From Chryseobacterium salipaludis (lineage in GTDB: Bacteria > Bacteroidota > Bacteroidia > Flavobacteriales > Weeksellaceae): a DNA stretch of 64,000 bases. The position numbers and the translations under genes are program-made. Each line of letters opens with the position of its first letter. Positions within the stretch are counted from its first letter, which is position 1. Under the pieces are notes generated by a model. That model saw only the letters and a program-made list of their open reading frames with translations. It was not told where the DNA came from and searched no databases. Positions 8,303 to 16,224 of the stretch are shown here, piece by piece. The stretch covers positions 62,001 to 126,000 of the forward strand of contig NZ_JALHKS010000006.1 in assembly GCF_022968825.1 (NCBI RefSeq), read 5' to 3'.

Positions 8303-8862
8303 CTCATTCCTTTTCATTGTTTATTTGTATTCGTGATATGCTCCGCAATTGCATCAAGGCAAACCCACCTTAGCGGGTTCGCTGATTCCTTTAAAAATAA
8401 ATAAAATGATGAAGCAAAAGGACAAGCGAGATATCTGCAGCATCATCACTTCTTTGCACAAAGGAGGGCAGAACGCATGAAAAAAATATTGAGAACCGCA
8501 CCCTGCACCTGGCAGCACTCAATCCCTCAGTCCTCAAACTACCATAATCCCGGACTCAGGAAACGGAGGCGATTAAAAATTTTAAATAAGTATCCGTTAA
8601 AAAATTCATCTGTTCGAGTGGCGGCAGTAATCTAGCATCGAAGACAAACTTTTATTTCCGCCCGAGTTAATGAATTTTAGGATACGTTTTAAAATTTTAG
8701 CCGAGTTTCCAGTCCTTGATCTTTTGGTCCGTTTGCATCAAGGCAAAAGGACATATAGTAAATTTCTTATCCCGCGCACAGATCCCACAGATATACACGG
8801 ATCTGCGGTCAACCTCACACAGATAGCGTTCCGCTGGAACGCATTTTCGTTGAAAACTTGAT
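8303..8862. repeat. Long tandem repeat, unit 2 (560 bp)
   Basis: Second unit of the long duplication. It lacks the two 36-bp copies of unit 1. It repeats the 63-codon frame of unit 1 exactly (8110-8301 and 8670-8861) and contains a hairpin formed by GTCCGTTTGC and GCAAAAGGAC near 8727-8752. Confidence 0.85.
8477..8635 (+). CDS. Small 52-codon open frame in repeat unit 2, coding status doubtful
   Basis: This is the twin of the frame at 7845-8003, with ATG at 8477, TAG at 8633-8635 and the same AAAGGAGGG upstream. It differs by Phe to Leu near residue 41 and Met to Ile at the last residue. The same caveats apply: conservation follows from recent duplication and is not itself evidence of coding. 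Confidence 0.25.
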   Translation: MKKILRTAPCTWQHSIPQSSNYHNPGLRKRRRLKILNKYPLKNSSVRVAAVI

Positions 8863-8984
8863 CTCATTCCTTTTCATTGTTTATTTGTATTCGTGATATG
8901 CTCCGCAATTGCATCAAGGCAAACTCGCCTTAGCGGGTTCGCTGATTCCGTTAAAATAAATAAAATGATGAAGCAAAAGGACAA
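8863..8984. repeat. Long tandem repeat, partial unit 3 (about 122 bp)
   Basis: It repeats the first 122 bp of units 1 and 2 (through AAGCAAAAGGACAA) with two small differences near 8950, then diverges into the folB upstream region. The third, truncated copy shows that the array was once longer or was cut by deletion. Confidence 0.8.
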
Positions 8985-9059
8985 AGATTATAAAGTTACT
9001 TGCAACTTATTCCAGCTGCGCATTCTGTCTCATAGCGTACATTTGCAACAATGATTTTA

Positions 9060-9067
9060 TATTTTTG
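9060..9067 (+). promoter_or_regulatory. -7 element (TATTTTTG) upstream of folB
   Basis: TAnnTTTG match 65 nt upstream of the folB start; a TTTG at 9042-9045 is only 14 bp away, which is short for the -33 box. Confidence 0.35.
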
Positions 9068-9132
9068 TCTGCCAGAAGATTTACACCGCTCCAAACTCTC
9101 ACTTCACTCCCGCCTCGTCTCTTTCCCATTTT

Positions 9133-9510
9133 ATGATGCCGCCCATGACCTCCACCATCCTTTTTGAAGACCTGAAAATATTTGCCTTTCATGGCGTGCT
9201 GCCCGAAGAAACCATATTGGGCACATACTATCTCATCAATGCCGAAATCCGGGCAGACCTCTGGAAAGCCACCGAAACCGATGAGCTGGATGATACTATA
9301 AATTATGCTTTGCTTAATGACATCATCCATCAGGAAATGGCCATTCCATCGAAACTGATGGAGCATGTGGCCGGCCGTATCATGAGAAAAATTCATGAAA
9401 GGGTTCCCGAAGTTTCTTTCATCCGGCTTAAAATAACGAAAACAGCACCGCCCATGAGGGGCGAAATGAAAGGTGTGAGTGTGGCTTTTGAGAAAAGCTT
9501 TACGAACTGA
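9133..9510 (+). CDS. folB: Dihydroneopterin aldolase
   Basis: This 125-residue enzyme converts 7,8-dihydroneopterin to 6-hydroxymethyldihydropterin plus glycolaldehyde in folate synthesis. It has the family's opening LEDLKIFAFHGVLPEE-type segment with the conserved Glu after HGV, then DDTINYALLNDI and a C-terminal LKITKTAPP strand. Length is typical for FolB. Possible starts are ATGs at 9133, 9136 and 9145; the last (MTSTILFED) fits the family best, but the first is given. lnt follows on the same strand with its own -7 element. Confidence 0.9.
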   Translation: MMPPMTSTILFEDLKIFAFHGVLPEETILGTYYLINAEIRADLWKATETDELDDTINYALLNDIIHQEMAIPSKLMEHVAGRIMRKIHERVPEVSFIRLKITKTAPPMRGEMKGVSVAFEKSFTN

Positions 9511-9558
9511 CTTTACAAGCAAGCAAAATTTCCTGCGGCGCTTCCCGGCTGAAATCCG

Positions 9559-9566
9559 TAACTTTG
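9559..9566 (+). promoter_or_regulatory. -7 element (TAACTTTG) for lnt
   Basis: TAnnTTTG match 26 nt upstream of the lnt ATG at 9593. It supports that start over longer readings of the frame, which stays open back to 9479 inside folB. Confidence 0.45.
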
Positions 9567-9592
9567 AAAGGAATTCAGTTTCGCTCCCGCTT

Positions 9593-11233
9593 ATGAAATA
9601 TATTGTCCTGTCCCTCCTTTCCGCCATTTTGCTCAGCGTTTCCTGGCCCACCTACGGCGTACCCTTTTTTATATTCGTTGCGCTCGTTCCGCTGTTGATG
9701 CTGGAGCATGATATTTCGAAATTCTCCAAAATGAAGCATAAAAGCCTGGCGGTGTTCGGGCTTTCCTATCTGGCCTTTGTCATCTGGAATATCGTGACCA
9801 CCGGCTGGCTTTATGGTGCGCGCAATCCGGACGGCTCGCATTCGCTGTTTGCGGTGGTCGTGCCGGTCACTTTAAATGCGCTTTTTTATGCCTTTGTGTT
9901 CCAATGTTACCATTGGTATAAAAACCGGCAGGGCACCTATTTCGGTCTGGTCTTTCTGGTCGCTGCCTGGATGGTTTTTGAGAAAATTCATCTGAGCTGG
10001 GAACTCAGCTGGCCCTGGCTGAATCTGGGAAATGTGTTTGCCGAATATCCTAAAATCATTCAGTGGTACGACAGCCTGGGTGCCACCGGCGGTTCCTTCT
10101 GGATCCTGATTGTGAATGTGTATGCTTTTTACACCCTGAGAATTTGGGAAGCAGGCCGCAAACGACGTTCCCTGATCATCAATTCGTCGGTACTCACGGC
10201 CGGTATCGTGCTGCCGATGCTGATTTCCGCCGTACAGTACAATAACTTTAATCCTACCACCAACGGCAAGGTGAATGTGCTGATGCTGCAGCCGGACCTG
10301 GATCCATATAACGAAAAATACAGCAAGGACAGCCTCACCATTGTGAACGAGCTCCTGGCCTTGGCTGACAAACATTCGACCGGCCCCATTGATTATTACA
10401 TTGCGCCGGAGACCGCCGTACCGGGCCATGGCTCTATTTCAGAAACCGGTTTTGAGGACAGTGAGGTTTTAAATACTATTAAAAGTTTTTTAAGCCGGCA
10501 TCCGAACTCGGTTTTTGCCACCGGCATTTCTTCGCACCGTTTTTATAAAAGTGCCGAAGAAAAAACCGACACTTCTTATCAGACAGCTTCCGGCTTTTAC
10601 GTGGACAGTTTTAATTCCGCGGTGCAGCTGGCACCCGGTCAGCCGGTGCAGGTGTATCACAAAGGGAAACTCGTACCCGGCGTTGAAATATTTCCCTACA
10701 TCAATACTTTAAAACCCGTCTTAGGCAATATTATGCTGGACTTGGGCGGCACCACGGCTTCGCTGGGTATGGATCCCGAACGTACTGCTTTTGCCAATCC
10801 TTACAACAACGGAAAGCTCGCGCCGATTATCTGCTATGAGAGCATTTACGGCGAGTTCGTCAATGATTATGTAAAAAAAGGCGCCAACTTTCTGGCGATT
10901 ATGACCAATGACTCCTGGTGGGGCGTCACCCAGGGGCACAAGCAACTGATGGCGTATGCCCGGTTACGCGCCATTGAAACCCGCCGCGACATTGCCCGCT
11001 CTGCCAACAGCGGCATCTCGGCGCATATCAACGCGCGCGGCGACGTGCTGGCCGATACCCTGTACGGTGACCAGACTGCGCTCTATGCACAGATTAATTT
11101 ATACGAAGGGCAGACCTTCTATGTGCGCACCGGTGATTTGCTGTCCCGGCTGTGTATCTTCGTGTTGGGCTTCCTCATTTTCTATCGCCTGATTAAAGCG
11201 TTTCAGAACCGCAACAAAGAAAAGACCGCGTAG
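9593..11233 (+). CDS. lnt: Apolipoprotein N-acyltransferase
   Basis: This 546-residue inner-membrane enzyme adds the third acyl chain to the N-terminal cysteine of lipoproteins. The first 200 residues form about six membrane segments. The C-terminal half is a nitrilase-type domain with the expected Glu-Lys-Cys triad in APETAVPG, YHKGKLVPGVEIFP and ICYESIYGEF, and TNDSWWG after the cysteine. A final membrane segment (LCIFVLGFLIFY) and a short basic tail close the protein. The frame extends upstream to 9479, but the signal-anchor start at 9593 fits the family and the -7 element. It is consistent with the many lipoproteins seen in this window. Confidence 0.95.
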   Translation: MKYIVLSLLSAILLSVSWPTYGVPFFIFVALVPLLMLEHDISKFSKMKHKSLAVFGLSYLAFVIWNIVTTGWLYGARNPDGSHSLFAVVVPVTLNALFYAFVFQCYHWYKNRQGTYFGLVFLVAAWMVFEKIHLSWELSWPWLNLGNVFAEYPKIIQWYDSLGATGGSFWILIVNVYAFYTLRIWEAGRKRRSLIINSSVLTAGIVLPMLISAVQYNNFNPTTNGKVNVLMLQPDLDPYNEKYSKDSLTIVNELLALADKHSTGPIDYYIAPETAVPGHGSISETGFEDSEVLNTIKSFLSRHPNSVFATGISSHRFYKSAEEKTDTSYQTASGFYVDSFNSAVQLAPGQPVQVYHKGKLVPGVEIFPYINTLKPVLGNIMLDLGGTTASLGMDPERTAFANPYNNGKLAPIICYESIYGEFVNDYVKKGANFLAIMTNDSWWGVTQGHKQLMAYARLRAIETRRDIARSANSGISAHINARGDVLADTLYGDQTALYAQINLYEGQTFYVRTGDLLSRLCIFVLGFLIFYRLIKAFQNRNKEKTA

Positions 11234-11251
11234 AAGATTACAACAGTCTGA

Positions 11252-11290
11252 ACACTTTGCTGCGCATACTCCATTGCGCAAAGTGTCCTT
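11252..11290 (+). terminator. Hairpin after lnt
   Basis: Inverted repeat ACACTTTGC..GCGCA at 11252-11266 with TGCGCAAAGTGT at 11275-11286 (one 3-nt bulge), followed by CCTTATTTT. Probable terminator, 18 bp after the lnt stop. Confidence 0.55.
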
Positions 11291-11696
11291 ATTTTGAGTT
11301 TTAAAGATACTATTGGCTGGTACTCTATCATCAAAGGACTTGTGTCTGACATGAATGTCAATATCACAACCTCTACATGGCTGAAAAATAATCTTTGCAA
11401 TTGTTTTTCTTAGCAGTTGCCGTGCTGCGATCACACACCCATCTTATAAGCTAAGATCCACCTGCTGGCATTATGCTCAAAAATATAAACGGCGCAAGTA
11501 TCGAAAGGGCCGTTTGCCCTGCAGGCTATTGGTACAAAGTCAATGATCATGAACGAGTCTTCTTTTTGCTTACTATCGGCCTGCCAAAAACGATGCTGAA
11601 CAGGCATGCACCATGCGCAATGTTAGTAAACTATTACGGATGATTATAAACTAGTATATTCCTGACAATGCACACTTTACAATATATTCTTATTGC
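11291..11696. other. Non-coding spacer with no recognisable content
   Basis: About 400 bp between the lnt hairpin and the promoter of the AT-rich gene. Six-frame inspection shows only short interrupted frames; no tRNA, repeat or known family fragment was recognised. Base composition moves from mixed to AT-rich towards the right. Confidence 0.5.
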
Positions 11697-11726
11697 TTTG
11701 TTGAAATGAATTATTGTGTATATTTG
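11697..11726 (+). promoter_or_regulatory. Consensus promoter of the AT-rich orphan gene
   Basis: TTTG at 11697-11700 and TATATTTG at 11719-11726, separated by 18 bp, fit the Bacteroidota sigma-A consensus. The expected transcript start near 11731 lies downstream of the GTG at 11716, so translation should start at the ATG at 11752. Confidence 0.65.
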
Positions 11727-11751
11727 GGAGTTATGCGACATATCAAACAGA

Positions 11752-12564
11752 ATGACTGAAATATTTACAACTATTTTTAAAACTTCAGAAGAGAGGATAA
11801 AAAATCCCTTTATTGGAACTTTTATATTATCATTTATTGCAATAAATTGGAAACCAATAATGATACTTTTTTTCTACAATAAATTAATTGAACAAAAAAT
11901 TGATTTTATTTCAGAGAATTATTCGAATGAATGGAATTTACTGTACTTCCCATTAATAATTGCGTTATTTTATTCGTTATTATTACCATATATAATGTGG
12001 CTATTTGATACTACAACATTTCAGGCACTAAAAGGGAGGAATACAAATCTATATAATAGCAAAATAATCGATATCGAAGGAAAAAAGAGAATAGCTGAAC
12101 AAGAAATAGAATTGGAAGATATAAAGGCAAACTATAAAGAAAAGGCTGACCTAAATAAAAAAATAAGTACGTTAGAAGCATTAAATTCGCAAAAAGATCT
12201 TCAAATTGATAATTTAAAAAAATCAGTAGTAGAGAGTAATAATCAAAATCAACAATATCAAAATGAAATTAGGGACAGAGAATTAAGAATTGACGAGCTT
12301 ATTGAAGATTCCAGAAACTCAAAAATCCTTAAAGAGAATTATTATTCAGCATATGAAAAAACCCCACAGGAATTAATCAAAAAATTTGTGGAAATCCTAC
12401 CTACTATGAACTTATATTTTAGGTCCAACTCTTTGAGTCTAGAAACAAAAAGAGAAGTTGAAAATTATCTATCACTTGGACTAATAGATTTGCATAAGAG
12501 CGAGAAAAACCAAAAATTCAAGTTGACAGATAAAGGCTTATATTTTTTGAGTAGAGGAATATAA
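11752..12564 (+). CDS. Orphan AT-rich membrane/coiled-coil protein of unknown function
   Basis: This 270-residue protein has an N-terminal motif SEERIKNPFIGTF running into membrane segment 1 (about 21-42, including NWKP), membrane segment 2 (about 63-86), a long charged coiled coil (about 105-200) and a C-terminal block (about 205-270) ending KLTDKGLYFLSRGI that resembles a small winged-helix fold. I cannot name a family, although the RIKNPxxGTF...NWK start looks conserved in kind. Codon use is strikingly AT-rich compared with both neighbours, which points to horizontal acquisition. It has its own promoter and is followed by a strong hairpin. The ATG at 11752 was chosen because the promoter lies over the earlier GTG. 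A defence or membrane-stress role is a guess only. Confidence 0.8.
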   Translation: MTEIFTTIFKTSEERIKNPFIGTFILSFIAINWKPIMILFFYNKLIEQKIDFISENYSNEWNLLYFPLIIALFYSLLLPYIMWLFDTTTFQALKGRNTNLYNSKIIDIEGKKRIAEQEIELEDIKANYKEKADLNKKISTLEALNSQKDLQIDNLKKSVVESNNQNQQYQNEIRDRELRIDELIEDSRNSKILKENYYSAYEKTPQELIKKFVEILPTMNLYFRSNSLSLETKREVENYLSLGLIDLHKSEKNQKFKLTDKGLYFLSRGI

Positions 12565-12587
12565 AAGATACGTCACATAATAACCAA

Positions 12588-12622
12588 GCTTTCATTGGGC
12601 TTGAAAAGCCAACAATGAAAGC
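12588..12622 (+). terminator. Long hairpin after the AT-rich gene
   Basis: GCTTTCATTG (12588-12597) pairs with CAATGAAAGC (12613-12622), with an inner GGCTT/AAGCC stem and a GAA loop. No T-tract follows. It could be a terminator or the end of the acquired segment. A second hairpin (GCAAAGTC/GACTTTGC) lies at 12631-12650. Confidence 0.5.
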
Positions 12623-12740
12623 ACTGCTCCGCAAAGTCTCCCGACTTTGCGCCCACCTCCCAAGAGAACCTCTCCCCATCCTCTATCACACAGTTCCTAT
12701 ATTTCAATTAAATTATTGCCCGGGTTGAACCATACCAAAG

Positions 12741-12781
12741 GCATGGATGAAGCATGGATAATGTATGGATCATGCATGGAT
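12741..12781. repeat. Short direct repeats of GCATGGAT
   Basis: GCATGGAT occurs at 12741-12748, 12752-12759 and 12774-12781, with a variant TATGGAT between. The rest of 12651-12858 holds nothing recognisable before the helicase stop. Confidence 0.6.
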
Positions 12782-12858
12782 ATGCCGACTCGAGTGTAGG
12801 GCAGCAGTATCACAAAAGAAAACTACAACTGTATTCGATCGCACACCCCGCCGATGGA

Positions 12859-14985
12859 CTATTGGCCCTTTTCTTTTTGGTGGCTAAAGTGATTGAGCAG
12901 CAGCCGTATTTCATTGAACTCAAAGTGCGGCGGCAGTGCCCGCTTCCATTCACCTAACCCTTCAAAGGTGTGTTCGCGAAACACTTCGGCGAACTCGGCA
13001 ATCTTTTCTTTGGCAAAAATCCGGGTGAGATCCAGCAAGCCCTGTTCTGCAAACTTGGCCAGATGCCCATAGATGGTTTCCGGCACCAACCCGCGTTCCT
13101 TGGCAATTTCCGGGATCGTCTTCCCGTTCTCAAACAGCTGAAACGTCAGGATATGCGAGGGAATTTTTGCTACTTTGGCGGTAACGCTCACGTTATTCTT
13201 CGGATCGAAAAGTTCTGTTTCCAGTAAGCGGACCTTTTTCAGGTCATTCAGGTATTCTTCCAGATCGTCAAGCAAACCCCGGAAATCCTCGTTGTATTGC
13301 TTTAAGCCTTTTGTTCCTTTATTTTCTGCATAAAAATCAAGCAGCGGCTGGAACAGCAGCAGATTCACTTTCGTAAAGAAAAAATTCACCGCGCCCCGGG
13401 CTTTGTCTTCAATCTCGGTCCAGGTGCCCTCACCATCAGTGAGTTTCTGCGTTTTCTGCAGAATCACCCTTTCAAATTTATAAAACACACCGGCCAGTTC
13501 CTGTGCCCGTTTTGCCAGCTCCTGATGCAGCACCTTTGCCTTCTGCTGATCAATGGCACGGCTGCTCTGCGCCGACTGATACCACATCTGCAGTGAATGC
13601 GGCAGCCAGGCGCAATTCACCTTCGCCATCATTTTACGGATGCTGTAATCATATTTCTCCCGCTCCAGAATTTCATCCATCTGGTCATTGGCGTGGGTAT
13701 TATCCTGGAACTGCAATACCCGGCGGTCTGCAAAAATCACATCAGGCGTAATCCTGGATTTGAGCACAATCCCTTCCAGCGTACGGCAACGCGACAGGGC
13801 AACATACACCTGGCCGGACGCAAATGATTTGCCGGCATCGATGATCAGGCGGTCAAAGGTGAGTCCCTGCGACTTATGAATGGTAACCGCCCAGGCCAGC
13901 CTCACCGGATACTGCATAAAACTGCCCAGCACATCTTCGGTAATATTTTTCTCGGCATCAAGGGAGTATTTTTTCTGCTCCCAGGTTTCTTTCTTTAAGG
14001 TATATTCTTCGTCATCACCTTCAATCAATACCGTGATTTCGTCGGCATCCAGGCGCAAAACTTCGGCGAGCTTGCCATTGTAATACCGCTTTTCGCTGCT
14101 GGCATCATTGCGGATAAACATAATCTGAGCTCCGGCTTTCAGCTCCAGTTCTTCCTCATTCGGGTACTGGTTTTCATTAAAGTTACCCGTTACTTCGGCT
14201 TTATAAAAATGAGATTTGCCCGGCAGCGCGGCCAGTTTCTTTTGATTAATGGCATCTGCCATGCGGTTGTGCGAGGTCAGATATATATAAGCCTCTTCTC
14301 CGGGTTCAAAATCCGGCTGATACCGTGCATTTAATTTTTCAAAATCAATGCTGCGCTGGTCACCGTCGCGGATGGCATTCAGAATCTCAAGAAACTGCTC
14401 ATCTTTCTGGCGGTACACCGTAGTGAGTTCCAGGGTAATAACTGGCATTTCCCGCAGGGCATAACTTTCGAAAAAGAAAGGGCTGGGATAATAGCGGCTC
14501 AGGAAATGCTCGTTCCGCACCACCGGCGGCAACTGGTACAAATCACCGATAAAAAGCATCTGCACACCACCAAAAGGCTGCTGATTCCGGCGCACGGTCC
14601 GCAAGGAAAAATCCATCATATCCAGGACGTCTGCGCGCAGCATGGATACCTCATCGATAATTACAATCTCCAGCTCGCGCAGCAGTTTCAGCTTGTCTTT
14701 GCGGTATTTAAAGTGTGGCAGTAAGTCGGCGATATTCATTCCCAAATCACTGTCAATCCGGTCGGTCGTAGGAATAAAAGTGCGCAGCGGCAGGCCAAAC
14801 ATGGAATGAATAGTAACCCCGCCGGCATTGATCGCTGCAATGCCTGTCGGTGCCACCACAATATACTTCTTCTGAGTCCGGCACACAAAATCGTTCAGGA
14901 ACGTGGTTTTCCCGGTGCCTGCTTTCCCGGTCAGGAAGATGCTGCGGCTGGTGTATTCGGCTAAGCGGAAAACAGAATCATTCAT
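12859..14985 (-). CDS. PIF1-like AAA/superfamily 1 DNA helicase with C-terminal HTH
   Basis: This 708-residue ATPase/helicase has Walker A LTGKAGTGKTTF, the PIF1-type block VVAPTGIAAINAGG followed by TIHSMFGLP, Walker B IIDEVSML, GDLYQLPPV, and the UvrD-like C-terminal motif TIHKSQGLTFDRLIIDAG with YVALSRC. After about residue 470 comes a charged linker, then a C-terminal helix-turn-helix (IPEIAKERGLVPETIYGHL) as found in RecQ-associated HTH_40 domains. PIF1 relatives unwind duplex or G-quadruplex DNA; the HTH probably binds DNA. The ATG at 14985 (MNDSVF) is preceded by a consensus promoter whose -7 ends 5 nt away, so the mRNA may be leaderless. The frame itself stays open to 15039. Confidence 0.9.
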   Translation of the reverse strand: MNDSVFRLAEYTSRSIFLTGKAGTGKTTFLNDFVCRTQKKYIVVAPTGIAAINAGGVTIHSMFGLPLRTFIPTTDRIDSDLGMNIADLLPHFKYRKDKLKLLRELEIVIIDEVSMLRADVLDMMDFSLRTVRRNQQPFGGVQMLFIGDLYQLPPVVRNEHFLSRYYPSPFFFESYALREMPVITLELTTVYRQKDEQFLEILNAIRDGDQRSIDFEKLNARYQPDFEPGEEAYIYLTSHNRMADAINQKKLAALPGKSHFYKAEVTGNFNENQYPNEEELELKAGAQIMFIRNDASSEKRYYNGKLAEVLRLDADEITVLIEGDDEEYTLKKETWEQKKYSLDAEKNITEDVLGSFMQYPVRLAWAVTIHKSQGLTFDRLIIDAGKSFASGQVYVALSRCRTLEGIVLKSRITPDVIFADRRVLQFQDNTHANDQMDEILEREKYDYSIRKMMAKVNCAWLPHSLQMWYQSAQSSRAIDQQKAKVLHQELAKRAQELAGVFYKFERVILQKTQKLTDGEGTWTEIEDKARGAVNFFFTKVNLLLFQPLLDFYAENKGTKGLKQYNEDFRGLLDDLEEYLNDLKKVRLLETELFDPKNNVSVTAKVAKIPSHILTFQLFENGKTIPEIAKERGLVPETIYGHLAKFAEQGLLDLTRIFAKEKIAEFAEVFREHTFEGLGEWKRALPPHFEFNEIRLLLNHFSHQKEKGQ

Positions 14986-14990
14986 AGGCT

Positions 14991-15020
14991 CAAAAGTACG
15001 GAAAAACTGTGAGGAGCCAA
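14991..15020 (-). promoter_or_regulatory. Promoter of the PIF1-like helicase
   Basis: TTG (15018-15020, minus strand) and TACTTTTG (14991-14998) are 19 bp apart. The -7 box ends 5 nt before the ATG. Confidence 0.55.
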
Positions 15021-15057
15021 CCGGCGCAGACTGGCGCAATGATTGCTGGAAACTGTG

Positions 15058-15065
15058 TACTTTTG
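15058..15065 (+). promoter_or_regulatory. -7 element (TACTTTTG) for the small lipoprotein
   Basis: TAnnTTTG match 18 nt upstream of the ATG at 15084; divergent from the helicase promoter. Confidence 0.45.
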
Positions 15066-15083
15066 CCTTTTAAAGCCTTTGTC

Positions 15084-15548
15084 ATGAAAAAAACTTTGCT
15101 GCTCCTGACTCTATCTGTCGCGTTGCTTTCCTGCGGTACCCGCAAAAAAGCGGCAGATCCTGATACGTTACCAAAAGATGTGGCCTTGCGCCCGGACACA
15201 AATTCCGGTATGCAATATGACCGCGAACAACTATCATTACTGCGGAAAGAAATTGAAGCCATGATTGCACTGACGCCCTGCACCAACACGGCCGACTGGA
15301 TGTTCGCTCCGATTGGCGCCAAGCCCTGCGGCGGCCCTTCTTCCTACATCGCTTATCCGATTGCGAGGCAGACTGAAATCCTGCCTTTGATTCAGAAGTT
15401 CAGTTCCCAGCAGGCTGCTTTTAATCAAAAATATAAAATGATGTCGGACTGCGCCTTGGTGCCGGAGCCTGCCGGGATACGCTGCGAAGACGGAAAAGCC
15501 ATCTTAATCGGAAACCGGTCCGTGGCCTCGCCGGACGTACCGCAATAA
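15084..15548 (+). CDS. Small lipoprotein of unknown function
   Basis: This 154-residue protein has a signal peptide and lipobox ending LLSC at residues 14-17, so it is predicted to be lipid-anchored. The mature part contains paired cysteines (LTPCTN, AKPCGG, SDCAL, IRCEDG), which may form disulfides in the periplasm. No domain is recognised. The frame extends upstream to 15009, but the ATG at 15084 begins the lipoprotein signal and follows the -7 element. It converges with the hexapeptide protein, with only a few bases between the two stops. Confidence 0.82.
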   Translation: MKKTLLLLTLSVALLSCGTRKKAADPDTLPKDVALRPDTNSGMQYDREQLSLLRKEIEAMIALTPCTNTADWMFAPIGAKPCGGPSSYIAYPIARQTEILPLIQKFSSQQAAFNQKYKMMSDCALVPEPAGIRCEDGKAILIGNRSVASPDVPQ

Positions 15549-16082
15549 TCAGAGCGAAGTGTTTGGCTGCGGCTCATACCAGGAAGCGTATTTCACGTAG
15601 TTATCAGCGATGCGGTTCACTTCTCCTTCCAGCAGGTCTGCAGAAATGTCTTTTATCTTACGTGCCGGCGCGCCTGCCCAGACTTCTCCGGACTTGATGT
15701 GCGTTCCCTGTGTGACCACCGAACCGGCACCAATGATGGAATTGGATTCAACCAGGCAGTCGTCCATCACGATGGCACCCATGCCGATCAAAACATGATC
15801 ATGTATGGTGCAGCCGTGAACAATGGCATTGTGACCAATCGAAACGCGGTTGCCGATGGTAAGCGGAAAACGCTCATAGGTGCAGTGGAGCATCACATTA
15901 TCCTGCACATTGACGCGGTCACCAAGGCGAATGGTGTTTACATCGCCGCGGATGACGGCATTATACCAGATACTGCATTCTTCGCCCATCACCACGTCTC
16001 CGATCACGACGGCGGTTTCGGCCAAAAAGGTTCCGGTTCCGATCTGCGGTTTTTTTCCTAAAAGTTCTCTTACTACAGCCAT
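15549..16082 (-). CDS. Gamma-carbonic-anhydrase-like hexapeptide protein (PaaY/YrdA type)
   Basis: This 177-residue protein is a left-handed beta-helix of hexapeptide repeats. It has the three metal-ligand histidine contexts of the gamma-carbonic anhydrase family (MLHCTY, SIGHNAIVHG and TIHDHVLIG). Family members act as carbonic anhydrases, thioesterases or have unknown roles, and sequence alone does not decide. The ending YVKYASWYEP is typical of the YrdA/PaaY subgroup. Start and length are normal. It is probably its own transcription unit: the next gene upstream ends with a terminator at 16225-16250. Confidence 0.88.
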   Translation of the reverse strand: MAVVRELLGKKPQIGTGTFLAETAVVIGDVVMGEECSIWYNAVIRGDVNTIRLGDRVNVQDNVMLHCTYERFPLTIGNRVSIGHNAIVHGCTIHDHVLIGMGAIVMDDCLVESNSIIGAGSVVTQGTHIKSGEVWAGAPARKIKDISADLLEGEVNRIADNYVKYASWYEPQPNTSL

Positions 16083-16224
16083 TTGAATATATTCGGTTTT
16101 AAAATTACAGCCAAGCCTGCAAGCCCGGCTGATTCAAAGATACGAAATATATGAAGCAGCTTTAAAGGAAAACGCTTTGGTTATAAAGATGTATAAAAGT
16201 AAAAAGACTAGTATTAAATAAAAA

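Larger units (their letters stand above)
6996..9060. repeat. Gene-poor mosaic repeat island
   Basis: About 2 kb between nadA and folB contain no recognisable gene. It is built from nested repeats: three copies (one partial) of a 560-633 bp block from 7670 to 8984; a 36-bp minisatellite; a block beginning CTGTTCGAGTGGCGGC that recurs at 7301, 7978 and 8610; and a motif TTCGCYGAYTCC followed by GATGRRGCAAAA that recurs near 7207, 7557, 7745, 8377 and 8937. The 12-mer GCTGCGCATTCT lies at both edges (7012-7023 and 9015-9026). Short open frames inside are listed separately with low confidence. The function is unknown. Confidence 0.85.

Noticed and set aside
8110-8861. Two identical 63-codon frames (8110-8301 and 8670-8861) as genes
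   Set aside because: Identity follows from the long duplication; the frames run across hairpin modules, show no promoter or recognisable protein features, and lie in non-coding repeat sequence.
11234-11696. Possible gene relics in the lnt/AT-rich gene spacer
   Set aside because: Only short interrupted frames without recognisable motifs were seen.
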